Shown piece by piece: positions 43,940 through 53,286 of a stretch of 64,000 nt of DNA. Below the pieces are notes generated by a model. It did no database searches and had not been told where the DNA came from. It was given only the letters and a program-made list of their open reading frames with translations. The DNA is from Epinephelus fuscoguttatus (lineage: Eukaryota > Chordata > Actinopteri > Perciformes > Serranidae), in contig NC_064769.1 in the NCBI RefSeq assembly GCF_011397635.1, positions 40,534,033 to 40,598,032 on the forward strand, read 5' to 3'. How positions within the stretch are numbered: the stretch's first letter is position 1; each line of letters opens with the position of its first letter. Both the position numbers and the translations under genes were made by a program.

Positions 43940-44790
43940 TCTATTTTTGTATTGAAAAATGCCATCAGTGAGTTACAGTAATCAGTTGAGTAAAAATGTG
44001 GAGGAAGAGAGTCGGGTAGGCGGAGGGTGTTGGTGACCAGTGAGAATAGTGCCCGATTAATTCAGCATAGTATTGTGATTTTGCTTTGGAGAGAGTCCTC
44101 GTAAAACAGAATTACGGCTGTGGTACATCTGCTTGTGAATAGTGAGACCAGTTTTCCTGTAGAGCCGTTCCAGTTGGCGTCCTGTGGCTTTGAGTTGGCG
44201 TAGATGGGATGAGAACCAGGAGGCAGAGTGGGTGAAGGATACAGTCCGGGTGTTTAATGGAGCAAGTGGGTCCAACAGAGTGTGAAGACCATTATTATAA
44301 TGAGAGACCAGTTCATCAGTAGAGGCAGAGGAGTTGATGTTTCCAAACCTGATGTGAGGGCTGTTAATGTTTTTGATATTGCCACATGAGATGACCCGTA
44401 GTGGTTTAGTTTTGGACAGTGTTACGTTCGTGGTGAATGAAATTAACATATGGTCAGAAATGGGGAGATGATCTGCAGAGCAGTTGAAAGGAGTGACTCC
44501 GGAGCAGCAAACCAAGTCCTTTTGAGTGTGTTGGGAAATTAATGTAGTGTTGTAATCCAAAACTGTCCAGGCATGAAGTGAAAGCCTCAGTGAGAGGGCG
44601 GTTGATGTTGTCCAGGTGTATATTAATATCTCCACGCAGAATTATATTGGGGGAAAGGGAACAGATGTGAGTGAGGAAGGTAGAAAATTCATAAATAAAG
44701 TCCTTGTTGGGTTTAGGTGGGCGGTGAACAGTGGCCACTGTAGTTGGTGTTGGACCATGTATGTGCAAGACCACTGTTTCAAAAGAAGCG
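43940..44790 (-). mobile_element. LINE endonuclease, downstream half (split by a Tc1 element)
   Basis: Minus strand continues the frame interrupted at 46420: SFETVVLHIHGPTPTTVATV, NIILRGDINIHLDNINRPLT, DLVCCSGVTPFNCSADHLPI, then RALFSLVTNTLRLPDS. AP-endonuclease motifs (GD.N, SDH) followed by the linker to the RT domain. Several frameshifts. Confidence 0.8.
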
Positions 44791-44792
44791 TA

Positions 44793-46417
44793 CAGTACAG
44801 GCCAAAAGTTTGGACACACCTTCTCATTCAATGCGTTTTCTTTATTTTCATGATTATTTACATTGTAGATTCTCACTGAAGGCATCAAAACTATGAATGA
44901 ACACATGTGGAGTTATGTACTTAACAAAAAAAGGTGAAATAACTGAAAACATGTTTTATATTCTAGTTTCTTCAAAATAGCCACCCTTTGCTCTGATTAC
45001 TGCTTTGCACACTCTTGGCATTCTCTCCATGAGCTTCAAGAGGTAGTCACCTGAAATGGTTTTCCAACAGTCTTGAAGGAGTTCCCAGAGGTGTTTAGCA
45101 CTTGTTGGCCCCTTTGCCTTCACTCTGCGGTCCAGCTCACCCCAAACCATCTCCATTGGGTTCAGGTCCGGTGACTGTGGAGGCCAGGTCATCTGCCGCA
45201 GCACTCCATCACTCTCCTTCTTGGTCAAATAGCCCTTACACAGCCTGGAGGTGTGTTTGGGGTCATTGTCCTGTTGAAAAATAAATGATCGTTCAACTAA
45301 ACGCAAACCGGATGGGATGGCATGTCGCTGCAGGATGCTGTGGTAGCCATGCTGGTTCAGTGTGCCTTCAATTTTGAATAAATCCCCAACAGTGTCACCA
45401 GCAAAACACCCCACACCATCACACCTCCTCCTCCATGCTTCACAGTGGGAACCAGGCATGTGGAATCCATCCGTTCACCTTTTCTCGTCTCACAAAGACA
45501 CGGCGGTTGGAACCAAAGATCTCAAATTTGGACTCATCAGACCAAAGCACAGATTTCCACTGGTCTAATGTCCATTCCTTGTGTTTCTTGGCCCAAACAA
45601 ATCTCTTCTGCTTGTTGCCTCTCCTTAGCAGTGGTTTCCTAGCAGCTATTTGACCATGAAGGCCTGATTCGCGCAGTCTCCTCTTAACAGTTGTTCTAGA
45701 GATGGGTCTGCTGCTAGAACTCTGTGTGGCATTCATCTGGTCTCTGATCTGAGCTGCTGTTAACTTGCGATTTCTGAGGCTGGTGACTCGGATGAACTTA
45801 TCCTCAGAAGCAGAGGTGACTCTTGGTCTTCCTTTCCTGGGTCGGTCCTCATGTGTGCCAGTTTCATTGTAGCGCTTGATGGTTTTTGCGACTCCACTTG
45901 GGGACACATTTAAAGTTTTTGCAATTTTCCGGACTGACTGACCTTCATTTCTTAAAGTAATGATGGCCACTGGTTTTTCTTTAGTTAGCTGATTGGTTCT
46001 TGCCATAATATGAATTTTAACAGTTGTCCAATAGGGCTGTCGGCTGTGTATTAACCTGACTTCTGCACAACACAACTGATGGTCCCAACCCCATTGATAA
46101 AGCAAGAAATTCCACTAATTAACCCTGATAAGGCACACCTGTGAAGTGGAAACCATTTCAGGTGACTACCTCTTGAAGCTCATGGAGAGAATGCCAAGAG
46201 TGTGCAAAGCAGTAATCAGAGCAAAGGGTGGCTATTTTGAAGAAACTAGAATATAAAACATGTTTTCAGTTATTTCACCTTTTTTTGTTAAGTACATAAC
46301 TCCACGTGTTCATTCATAGTTTTGATGCCTTCAGTGAGAATCTACAATGTAAATAGTCATGAAAATAAAGAAAACGCATTGAATGAGAAGGTGTGTCCAA
46401 ACTTTTGGCCTGTACTG
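44793..46417 (-). mobile_element. Tc1/mariner transposon with broken transposase, inserted in a LINE
   Basis: 1,625 bp. Long terminal inverted repeats beginning CAGTACAGGCCAAAAGTTTG, flanked by the TA duplication (44791-44792, 46418-46419). The minus strand carries a transposase start MARTNQLTKEKPVAIITLRN, paired helix-turn-helix region, GRPR-type hook, catalytic motifs WSDESKFEIFG, FQQDNDPKHTS and SPDLNPMEMVWGELD (DD34E class). At least two frame breaks between 45400 and 45490 separate the D1 half from the rest, so it is inactive. Confidence 0.95.
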
Positions 46418-46700
46418 TATGCAGGAACGGAGAGAGACGAGACTTTCCACAGCTCACGGTAGATTATCGCGAGACCTCCTCCTCTGCCGGTGTGACGTGG
46501 CTGACAGGTGTAAACAAAGCCATGTGGAGTGGACTCGTTCAGTTGGGAAAAGTCATTGGGTTGTTGCCACGTCTCTGTTTGACAGAGAAAGTCAAACTCA
46601 CGAGGAGGAGGTCCTGAAGGAGTTGTCCTTTGCCCATGAGAGAACGGATGTTGAATAGTCCGAAGTTGACGTTGCTGCGGTCGGTGGCAGTGCATTTAAT
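46418..46700 (-). mobile_element. LINE endonuclease, upstream half
   Basis: Minus strand reads FDFLCQTETWQQPNDFSQLN, ESTPHGFVYTCQPRH and GRGGGLAIIYRE, the first AP-endonuclease motifs, ending SVPAY at the Tc1 boundary and resuming at 44790. Confidence 0.8.
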
Positions 46701-46899
46701 CCTTGTTCTTATTCCAAATAAAATTAGTTATCATTACAGTCCGTCTTTTAAAACTTTGTGGAGGAAGTGAAGTTGGTAAGGCTTGAAAGAGGAAGGGGAA
46801 CTGCGGGAGGACCATCATCATCATTAACTATGAAATAAAGATTGGATGAAAACCAAATGCTTTTACTGTTAGTGTTTTTCTTTTATATCAGACAAGATG

Positions 46900-47590
46900 A
46901 GGTTTGTTTTACCTTGACATGATTCGACGGATGTCTTCCATCTTCTTCAGAAGTGTCACCAGCTGTCATTGGTGATGTGCCTTATATCAGCTGATGTTGC
47001 AGAGGCGTAGTGGCCTGTCAAATTTAACAGGGCAACTACAACTCCTGCTGTCAGGTCGCTCCTCGAGGACGGCACTCCAGGTATGTGACAACATACATGC
47101 TCCCTCATCCCGGTTCATAGTCCTGCGGGCCCGCTTCCTTATAACCACTGCCTCCATGATCCAGCGGTGGAAACGATTATCCTCTTTATTATGTTGATCT
47201 GTTCTTCCCCCGTTAAAGGGTTTTTTGGGGAGTTTTTCCTGATCAGCTGTGAGGGTCATAAGGACAGAGGGATGTCGTATGCTGTAAAGCCCTGTGAGGC
47301 AAATTGTGATTTGTGATATTGGGCTTTATAAATAAAACTGATTGACTGATTGATGACTCTGGCCTCCTCCCAGTTCATTATGTGGTTCCCTCTTTTGCAG
47401 TGTTCAAAAATGGCTGATTTCTGATTGTCTTGATAGGCTTTTTCTTTTTCCAGTCGTGTGTCTTTTTCAATCAAATCAATTTTGTGGGGTTGTGAGCGAC
47501 GAACTCCCCGCGGCTTAGCTAAACATGAATCGATCTTTTTATGATCTTTATGAAGTAAAGCTTTGAGGTGTATCCTGTCAAAGATCCTCA
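46900..47590 (-). mobile_element. Penelope-like element 3' part (GIY-YIG end), interrupted
   Basis: Minus strand: KSAIFEHCKRGNHIMNWEEA then, after an inserted LINE tail, NRFHRWIMEAVVIRKRARRT, MNRDEGACMLSHTW. This is the C-terminal end of Penelope-like ORFs (H..NHVIDW.EA, EA..IRK, MNRD.G...LSH.W). The tail at 46915-46962 folds like a degenerate hammerhead: TGACA/TGTCA, CTGAAGA, GATG/CATC. Confidence 0.65.
47192..47356 (+). mobile_element. L2-like LINE 3' tail inserted in the Penelope-like relic
   Basis: Matches the 3' UTR at 34020-34160 closely (GTTAAAGGGTTTTTTGGGGA, GTGAGGCAAATTGTGATTTG) and ends ATAAAACTGATTGACTGATT. A piece present in the longer copy is missing at its 5' side. Confidence 0.85.
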
Positions 47591-47591
47591 C

Positions 47592-47770
47592 ACATGGGGC
47601 GTTGGTAGCGTAGTGGATAGTGCTGGCGCCCCATGTACAGAGGCATTGCCTCGCTGCAGAGACCTCAAGTCCGGCTCGCGGCCCTTTGCTGCATGTCAGT
47701 CCCCATTCTCTCTCTGTCTCCCCATTTCACTTTGTCCTGTCATTAAAGGCAAAAAAGCCCATAAAAATAA
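47592..47770 (+). mobile_element. tRNA-derived SINE
   Basis: Head with A box TAGCGTAGTGG (47606-47616), weak B box region near 47665, then CGGCCCTTTGCTGCATGTCA, CT-rich stretch and ATTAAAGGCAAAAAAGCCCA tail, as in abundant teleost SINEs. Confidence 0.8.
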
Positions 47771-48215
47771 TCTTCACACCTACTGGAACCAATAACACCA
47801 AATACTGCAGCGGTCTTCTTAAACGTGATAACCCGTAATGGCGGTGACAGTGCTGGTATTTTAATGAATTCTCTCTGCGGCACCATGTGATGAGCTCATC
47901 GGCTCCAAGTACTCTACCTTTAAAGCAGTCCCATAACAAACACTGACAACAGCTCTGCCGGCTCTTCAGGTTTTCTACTTGATCTCTGCAGTGCAGGGAG
48001 AATGCTCAGACTAAAGCTTGTTCCTCGCAGCTGCCTGGTGATCGGTTCAGTTATTAAATCTAGTTTCAGTTTTAACAAACTAACCCATAGTCACATGACT
48101 CAGTGGGATGATCAGATGTCAGCTGCCATCTGCCAACACGTTAGTTTGTTTTACTGAAGTCACAGAATCTCACTTAAACCTTTGGCTTGATGTCAAATTA
48201 TAGAAAGACAAATAA
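47771..48215. other. Intergenic, no gene recognised
   Basis: Short unassigned sequence between the SINE and the end of the ZP-N/mucin-like gene. Confidence 0.5.
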
Positions 48216-50621
48216 TCAGACTTCAGGTAGAACAAAACGTTGCTTTATTAGAAACAAGACAGGGAGAGGGTTTGAGGGAGTCGATGGGAGGGTGGGAACC
48301 ACCACCTTTCTAGGGACCAGTTGTGGTGGAGGAGACGCCAGTTGTGGTGGAAGAGGCGCCAGTTGTGGTGGAAGAGGCGCCAGTTGTGGTGGAAGAGGCG
48401 CCAGTTGTGGTGGAAGAGGCGCCAGTTGTGGTGGAAGAGGCGCCAGTTGTGGTGGAGGAGGCGCCAGTTGTGGTGGAGGAGGCGCCAGTTGTGGTGGAGG
48501 AGGCGCCAGTTGTGGTGGAAGAGGCGCCAGTTGTGGTGGAAGAGGCGCCAGTTGTGGTGGAAGAGGCGCCAGTTGTGGTGGAAGAGGCGCCAGTTGTGGT
48601 GGAGGAGGCGCCAGTTGTGGTGGAGGAGGCGCCAGTTGTGGTGGAGGAGGCGCCAGTTGTGGTGGAGGAGGCGCCAGTTGTGGTGGAGGAGGCGCCAGTT
48701 GTGGTGGAGGAGGCGCCAGTTGTGGTGGAGGAGGCGCCAGTTGTGGTGGAAGAGGCGCCAGTTGTGGTGGAGGAGACGCCAGTTGTGGTGGAGGAGGCGC
48801 CAGTTGTGGTGGAGGAGGCGCCAGTTGTGGTGGAAGAGGCGCCAGTTGTGGTGGAAGAGGCGCCAGTTGTGGTGGATTAGGCTCCAGTTGTGGTGGAGGA
48901 GTCGCCAGTTGTGGTGGAGGCGCCAGTTGTGGTGGAGGGCGCCAGTTGTGGTGGAGGAGGCGCCAGTTGTGGTGGAGGAGGCGCCAGTTGTGGTGGACGA
49001 GGCGCCAGTTGTGGTGGAAGAGACGCCAGTTGTGGTGGAAGAGACGCCAGTTGTGGTGGAAGAGTCGCCAGTTGTGGTGGAAGAGGCGCCAGTTGTGGTG
49101 GAAGAGGCGCCAGTTGTGGTGGAAGAGGCGCCAGTTGTGGTGGAAGAGGCGCCAGTTGTGGTGGAAGAGGCGCCAGTTGTGGTGGAAGAGGCGCCAGTTG
49201 TGGTGGAAGAGGCGCCAGTTGTGGTGGAAGGCGCCAGTTGTGGTGGAAGAGGCGCCAGTTGTGGTGGAAGAGGCGCCAGTTGTGGTGGAAGAGGCGCCAG
49301 TTGTGGTGGAAGAGGCGCCAGTTGTGGTGGAAGAGGCGCCAGTTGTGGTGGAAGAGGCGCCAGTTGTGGTGGAAGAGACGCCAGTTGTGGTGGAAGAGGC
49401 GCCAGTTGTGGTGGAAGAGGCGCCAGTTGTGGTGGAAGAGGCGCCAGTTGTGGTGGAAGAGGCGCCAGTTGTGGTGGAAGAGGCGCCAGTTGTGGTGGAG
49501 GAGACGCCAGTTGTGGTGGAAGAGACGCCAGTTGTGGTGGAAGAGACGCCAGTTGTGGTGGAAGAGACGCCAGTTGTGGTGGAAGAGACGCCAGTTGTGG
49601 TGGAAGAGACGCCAGTTGTGGTGGAGGAGACGCCAGTTGTGGTGGAGGAGACGCCAGTTGTGGTGGAAGAGACGCCAGTTGTGGTGGAAGAGACGCCAGT
49701 TGTGGTGGAAGAGGCGCCAGTTGTGGTGGAAGAGGCGCCAGTTGTGGTGGAAGAGACGCCAGTTGTGGTGGAAGAGACGCCAGTTGTGGTGGAAGAGACG
49801 CCAGTTGTGGTGGAAGAGACGCCAGTTGTGGTGGAAGAGACGCCAGTTGTGGTGGAGGAGACGCCAGTTGTGGTGGAGGAGACGCCAGTTGTGGTGGAGG
49901 AGACGCCAGTTGTGGTGGAGGAGGCAGCAGTTGTGGTGGAGGAGGCGCCAGTTGTGGTGGAGGAGGCAGCAGTTGTGGTGGAGGAGGCGCCAGTTGTGGT
50001 GGAGGAGACGCCAGTTGTGGTGGAGGAGACGCCAGTTGTGGTGGAGGAGACGCCAGTTGTGGTGGAGGAGGCAGCAGTTGTGGTGGTCGTTGGAGTCGTG
50101 CTTTTGCAAGGTGGAGTCGTGCTTTTGCAAGGTGGAGTCGTGCTTTTGCAAGGTGGAGTCGTACTGGTGGTCGTTGGAGCCGTGCTTTTGCAAGGTGGAG
50201 TCGTACTGGTGGTCGTTGGAGCCGTGCTTTTGCAAGGTGGAGCCGTGCTTTTGCAAGGTGGAGCCGTGCTTTTGCAAGGTGGAGCCGTGCTTGTGGTTGC
50301 AACTCTGGGGGGTTGGTCGCCAGTAAATGGTCCATCAGGAATTATGTTAAACCCCCATAGCTCAAAGATTCCTGCATCAGCCGACTGTGTGGTTACTGGT
50401 TTTGTGGTCACTGCTGCTGAATCAGGGGTCGTCGTGGTCACTTCTGGCTGGAATGGTTCGACAGGAACCTCCTCAAAGTTCCAAAGCTCCCACAGGTCGG
50501 GTTCATCCAGAGCTCTTCGGGGACGATCCCGCCCTCTTTGTGTTGCTGTGTTGAAACATGCCACCAGCATCGCAGACATTTCCCCTGCGGAGTTGGTGTA
50601 AATCATTTCAAAAGTGGATTC
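48216..50621 (-). CDS. ZP-N/mucin-like gene exon 5 (repeat exon)
   Basis: Begins ESTFEMIYTNSAGEMSAMLV, then LDEPDLWELWNFEEVPVEPF and GIFELWGFNIIPDGPFTG, a duplicated LWELWNF/FELWGFN motif, before the repeats. As written the frame ends LPEV-stop at 48216. In the original TTTG frame a TAG at 48310-48312 would stop it right after the array. Confidence 0.65.
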   Translation of the reverse strand, partial: ESTFEMIYTNSAGEMSAMLVACFNTATQRGRDRPRRALDEPDLWELWNFEEVPVEPFQPEVTTTTPDSAAVTTKPVTTQSADAGIFELWGFNIIPDGPFTGDQPPRVATTSTAPPCKSTAPPCKSTAPPCKSTAPTTTSTTPPCKSTAPTTTSTTPPCKSTTPPCKSTTPPCKSTTPTTTTTAASSTTTGVSSTTTGVSSTTTGVSSTTTGASSTTTAASSTTTGASSTTTAASSTTTGVSSTTTGVSSTTTGVSSTTTGVSSTTTGVSSTTTGVSSTTTGVSSTTTGVSSTTTGASSTTTGASSTTTGVSSTTTGVSSTTTGVSSTTTGVSSTTTGVSSTTTGVSSTTTGVSSTTTGVSSTTTGVSSTTTGVSSTTTGASSTTTGASSTTTGASSTTTGASSTTTGASSTTTGVSSTTTGASSTTTGASSTTTGASSTTTGASSTTTGASSTTTGASSTTTGAFHHNWRLFHHNWRLFHHNWRLFHHNWRLFHHNWRLFHHNWRLFHHNWRLFHHNWRLFHHNWRLFHHNWRLFHHNWRLVHHNWRLLHHNWRLLHHNWRPPPQLAPPPQLATPPPQLEPNPPQLAPLPPQLAPLPPQLAPPPPQLAPPPPQLASPPPQLAPLPPQLAPPPPQLAPPPPQLAPPPPQLAPPPPQLAPPPPQLAPPPPQLAPPPPQLAPLPPQLAPLPPQLAPLPPQLAPLPPQLAPPPPQLAPPPPQLAPPPPQLAPLPPQLAPLPPQLAPLPPQLAPLPPQLAPLPPQLASPPPQLVPRKVVVPTLPSTPSNPLPVLFLIKQRFVLPEV

Positions 50622-52006
50622 CTGTAAAACATTCGGTTATCAGCCATCACCTGAATATTTACGAACCAGATCATGTTTCAGACATTCCTTACCATGTTCG
50701 CTGGTGCCGATATCTGTACGTACGTGGTACCTGAGCTCATTGTGACTGTCTTCCCAAGTACACCGTGTTTACCAAGAGCTTTTACTCTTGTCAGTCTTGC
50801 TCCAAGAGGCAGTTTCACAATCACATCTGTTGATCTGCAGGTCACCAACGGCGGTGCCAGTTGCAGCGAAGTTGCAGGATTCTCGCAGGCAGCCACACCA
50901 GTTACGGTCTCCTGCAGCAGATGGTCGAAGTAACGCAGTCTCAGCTGGTGAAACCATGATCCGTTAGAAACCTGTAGGAAAAAAAACAAAACAAAAAAAA
51001 AAACAAGTCAGCAGGAACATATCCAGTTTAACCAGTCATGCTCTTTCTCAGCCTCCAACAGTCTTCTGGCTGCAGCTTCAAGAAATGGAAAAGCATGTCA
51101 GGATTCCCCAAAGCTCAGAGTGACGTCTTTCATTGTCTCATTCTGTCCGTCCGACTGTTCCAAACCCAAAACAGATTCAGCTGACTGCGATGAAAGTGAC
51201 CGAGGAACTGTACATCTGAACCAGTGACTCAGATATGACCAAAATATTTATGAAGAATATCAACTGATTGTTTTAGCGCCAACAATACAGAAATACATTG
51301 AGATTCATGGTGCGATTATCAGCCCTCAATAAACACTGGTTTATTTATTTAAAAAAAAAAAAAAAAAGATTAAAGTTTAAAATCTGCAGTTTCATTCAAT
51401 GATTCATTGAATCTGCCAAATACCTACATCTGGAAGAATCATGGGGCGAAAAAAAATGTGCACATTTCTCTGGAAAGAGGGAACAATTTAAAAAGTGCAA
51501 TAACCTAACAAAGTTGTCTAAAGGAGAGTTTGTCTTTAATGCACCAAAGTGCAGCGATTGGTAACAGTAATCAGTATTTTTATGGTGCAGAGCTGGGCGC
51601 AGTGACTCTGGTGCAGTGAGTAGTAACAAAGGTGTTGAACAGTTTTACCCATAATTCCATGTGGCAGCTGGTATACGGGACGTTTATCAGCAGCCAGGGT
51701 CTAAAGGTCTGAAGAGAAGCCTGACATCCGTCCTGCAGGGACAGCAGCCTCGTCCCGTCTGTGGAGACACATGACAAACTGAGGTCTGTGGTTCTAGCGC
51801 TCCTGCAGGGGGCGTTCAGTCTGCTGGGACAAAACTGACACGAGATGACATGTGACAGCCTGAGGACATAAAGCACGAGGGCGAGAGCCTGCAGTTTCTC
51901 CCATTTATTCAGTGTTTTCTGCAACAGCTTGTTATGATTTAAGTTTTATGTATTTTTGGACTTTGAGAAAAAAAACAAAAAAAAACAAAACAAAAAAAAA
52001 CACAAA

Positions 52007-52037
<31 letters not shown>

Positions 52038-52823
52038 CAAAAGGTTTGATCTCCAAAATCAAGCTAACTTGGTTCTGTAAGGTTCCACCTGTGAGCCAAT
52101 CAGGACTCTGAAAACACTAAAGAGGACCAATCAGGTTCTGCGTCTGTTGCGTCAGTGCTGACTGGTCACTTCCTGTAGTAACAGTTATTTACTGAATGCT
52201 TCCTGGAATCATGTGTTTAATAACCAACCGTTTTCTTCAGTGGACACGTTCAGCGCTGTGTCACAGCTTCCTCCTGTGGGAGGAGTCAGGTGTTTCTGAC
52301 CCACCACAACATGAACACTGATGACATCACAGATGGTGAACGAATCAAACTCACCCTCCAGACTGACAGCAGAGTGTCTGATGAGCGACAGGCGAACAGA
52401 CAGTGATCCGTCACTGCAGCGGTACTGAGGCTGCCCCAGGTCCACCGCCTCTCCATCATCACCGCCATCGCCGCCACGCTCCAACACTGATAACAACACA
52501 TCAGCTGACAGTGTGAAATTAATCACGTCACAAACACAAACAGATCTTTGCACTGACTGATCAGCTGTTGGAGTCTGATGGTGACAGACCGACCTGTTAG
52601 TGCCACAGGTCACCACAGGTCACCACAGGTCACCACAGGTCACCACTCATACTGAGGGCTCTAAATTTTACGTTTCAATATGTAAATGAGGAACAACAAC
52701 AACAACAACAATAATAACAACAACAAGAGGAATAATAATAACAATAATAATAAACAACAACAATAACAACAACCCTCAGATCAACAGATTAACTCCTGAA
52801 ACATTTAATAATCTACAGATTCT

Positions 52824-52856
<33 letters not shown>

Positions 52857-53286
52857 GTCACTCTGATTAATTCGGTTTAATACGTAGAGAATTTAAAGTG
52901 ACGTCATGAACTGATAAAAGCCAATAAAAAGGAAACTTTGGATGATGTAAAAATGAGCATGCGTGAGCAGAGTTCACTTATTCATCCTCCTGTTCATCTC
53001 AGGTGGGTGTGTGTGTGTGTGTGCGTGTGCGTGTGCGTGTGCGTGTGTGTTCGTTCTTACCTTTAACGAACCTCCACACCGGCACCGGGACAAACCCTCT
53101 GCTGCTGAGCGGCTCTTCCGGCGGTTCAATGTCCGGGAGCAGCGGCTCCAGGCTGGCCAGAGCTCCGTCCGCGTCCCGGTGCGGTTCCTGTGCCGTGTTG
53201 AGGCGGGCTAGAGTCACCGAACTGATCCAAACCCAGGCCATCATCATCATAATCATCATCATCACCTGTCCGGGAGACGCCAACAT
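48216..53286 (-). CDS. Secreted protein with ZP-N-like modules and a giant Thr/Ser/Pro repeat tail
   Basis: Five exons with consistent phases join to 3,279 nt (1,092 residues). First codons give a Met-rich hydrophobic leader (MMMIMMMMAWVWISSVTLA), probably a signal peptide. Exons 2-5 hold eight spaced cysteines and two ZP-N-like patterns: INVPYTSCHMELW..GSWFHQLRLRY and VTCRSTDVIVKLPLGARLTR. After VACFNTAT the rest is low complexity: STAPPCK repeats, then about 84 seven-residue repeats (SSTTTGA), likely O-glycosylated. The reading frame drifts through HHNWRLF and PPPQLAP because of short repeat units. Cell-surface or egg-coat-type role is inferred only. CIROZ/C1orf127 (ZP-N laterality protein) is one candidate, unproven. 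Confidence 0.7.
48244..48249 (-). terminator. AATAAA polyadenylation hexamer of the ZP-N/mucin-like gene
   Basis: Reads CTAATAAAGC on the minus strand. It lies upstream of the LPEV stop but 61 bases downstream of the TAG that would end the original repeat frame. Confidence 0.5.
48322..50085. repeat. 21-bp coding minisatellite, about 84 copies
   Basis: Unit GTGGTGGAAGAGGCGCCAGTT, with AAG/GAG and GGC/GAC/GTC variants. Three units are short: 18 bases near 48920 and 19 bases near 48937 and 49229. No frame of the standard unit on either strand contains a stop. Confidence 0.97.
50086..50292. repeat. Second 21-bp repeat type, about 10 copies
   Basis: Unit GGTGGAGTCGTGCTTTTGCA plus A, minus strand coding STAPPCK or STTPPCK. 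Sits between the unique N-terminal exon part and the main array. Confidence 0.93.
50693..50971 (-). CDS. ZP-N/mucin-like gene exon 4
   Basis: VSNGSWFHQLRLRYFDHLLQ, then APPLVTCRSTDVIVKLPLGA and a Thr/Ser stretch ending SAPANM. Acceptor CCTACAG, donor GTAAGG. Confidence 0.75.
50972..52228. other. Introns 2 and 3 of the ZP-N/mucin-like gene (flanking exon 3): nothing else recognised
   Basis: A17 run at 51350; A-rich/(AAC)n block at 51966-52038. No other gene, RNA or element recognised. Confidence 0.6.
51649..51758 (-). CDS. ZP-N/mucin-like gene exon 3
   Basis: DGTRLLSLQDGCQASLQTF then RPWLLINVPYTSCHMELW; the V-PY--C pattern is ZP-N-like. Acceptor TCCACAG, donor GTAAAA, phase 0 out. Confidence 0.7.
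52229..52486 (-). CDS. ZP-N/mucin-like gene exon 2
   Basis: Acidic GGDGGDDGEAVD then QPQYRCSDGSLSVRLSLI, FTICDVISVHVVV and GGSCDTALNVSTEEN. Three cysteines. Acceptor TTATCAG, donor GTTGGT. Confidence 0.7.
52606..52645. repeat. CACAGGTCAC tandem repeat
   Basis: Four copies of a 10-base unit in intron 1. Confidence 0.9.
52834..53050. repeat. (GT)n tracts in intron 1
   Basis: (GT)n at 52829-52856 and GTGTGC-type at 53006-53050, the second directly beside the exon 1 donor (CA-rich on the transcript). Confidence 0.9.
53061..53286 (-). CDS. ZP-N/mucin-like gene exon 1 (signal peptide)
   Basis: First ATG at 53284-53286. Leader MLASPGQVMMMIMMMMAWVW, then an acidic stretch (PLLPDIEPPEEPLSS) and WRFVK. 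Donor GTAAGA followed within ten bases by a CA-rich tract. A CCAAT box (minus strand) lies near 53380. Confidence 0.72.

Noticed and set aside
47592-47680. True tRNA gene
   Set aside because: A box is present, but the B box is poor, no cloverleaf closes, and SINE body and tail follow.
48187-50601. Plus-strand frame of 804 codons (ASCGGRG repeats)
   Set aside because: Antisense shadow of the minus-strand repeat exon, which has splice sites and unique flanking coding sequence.
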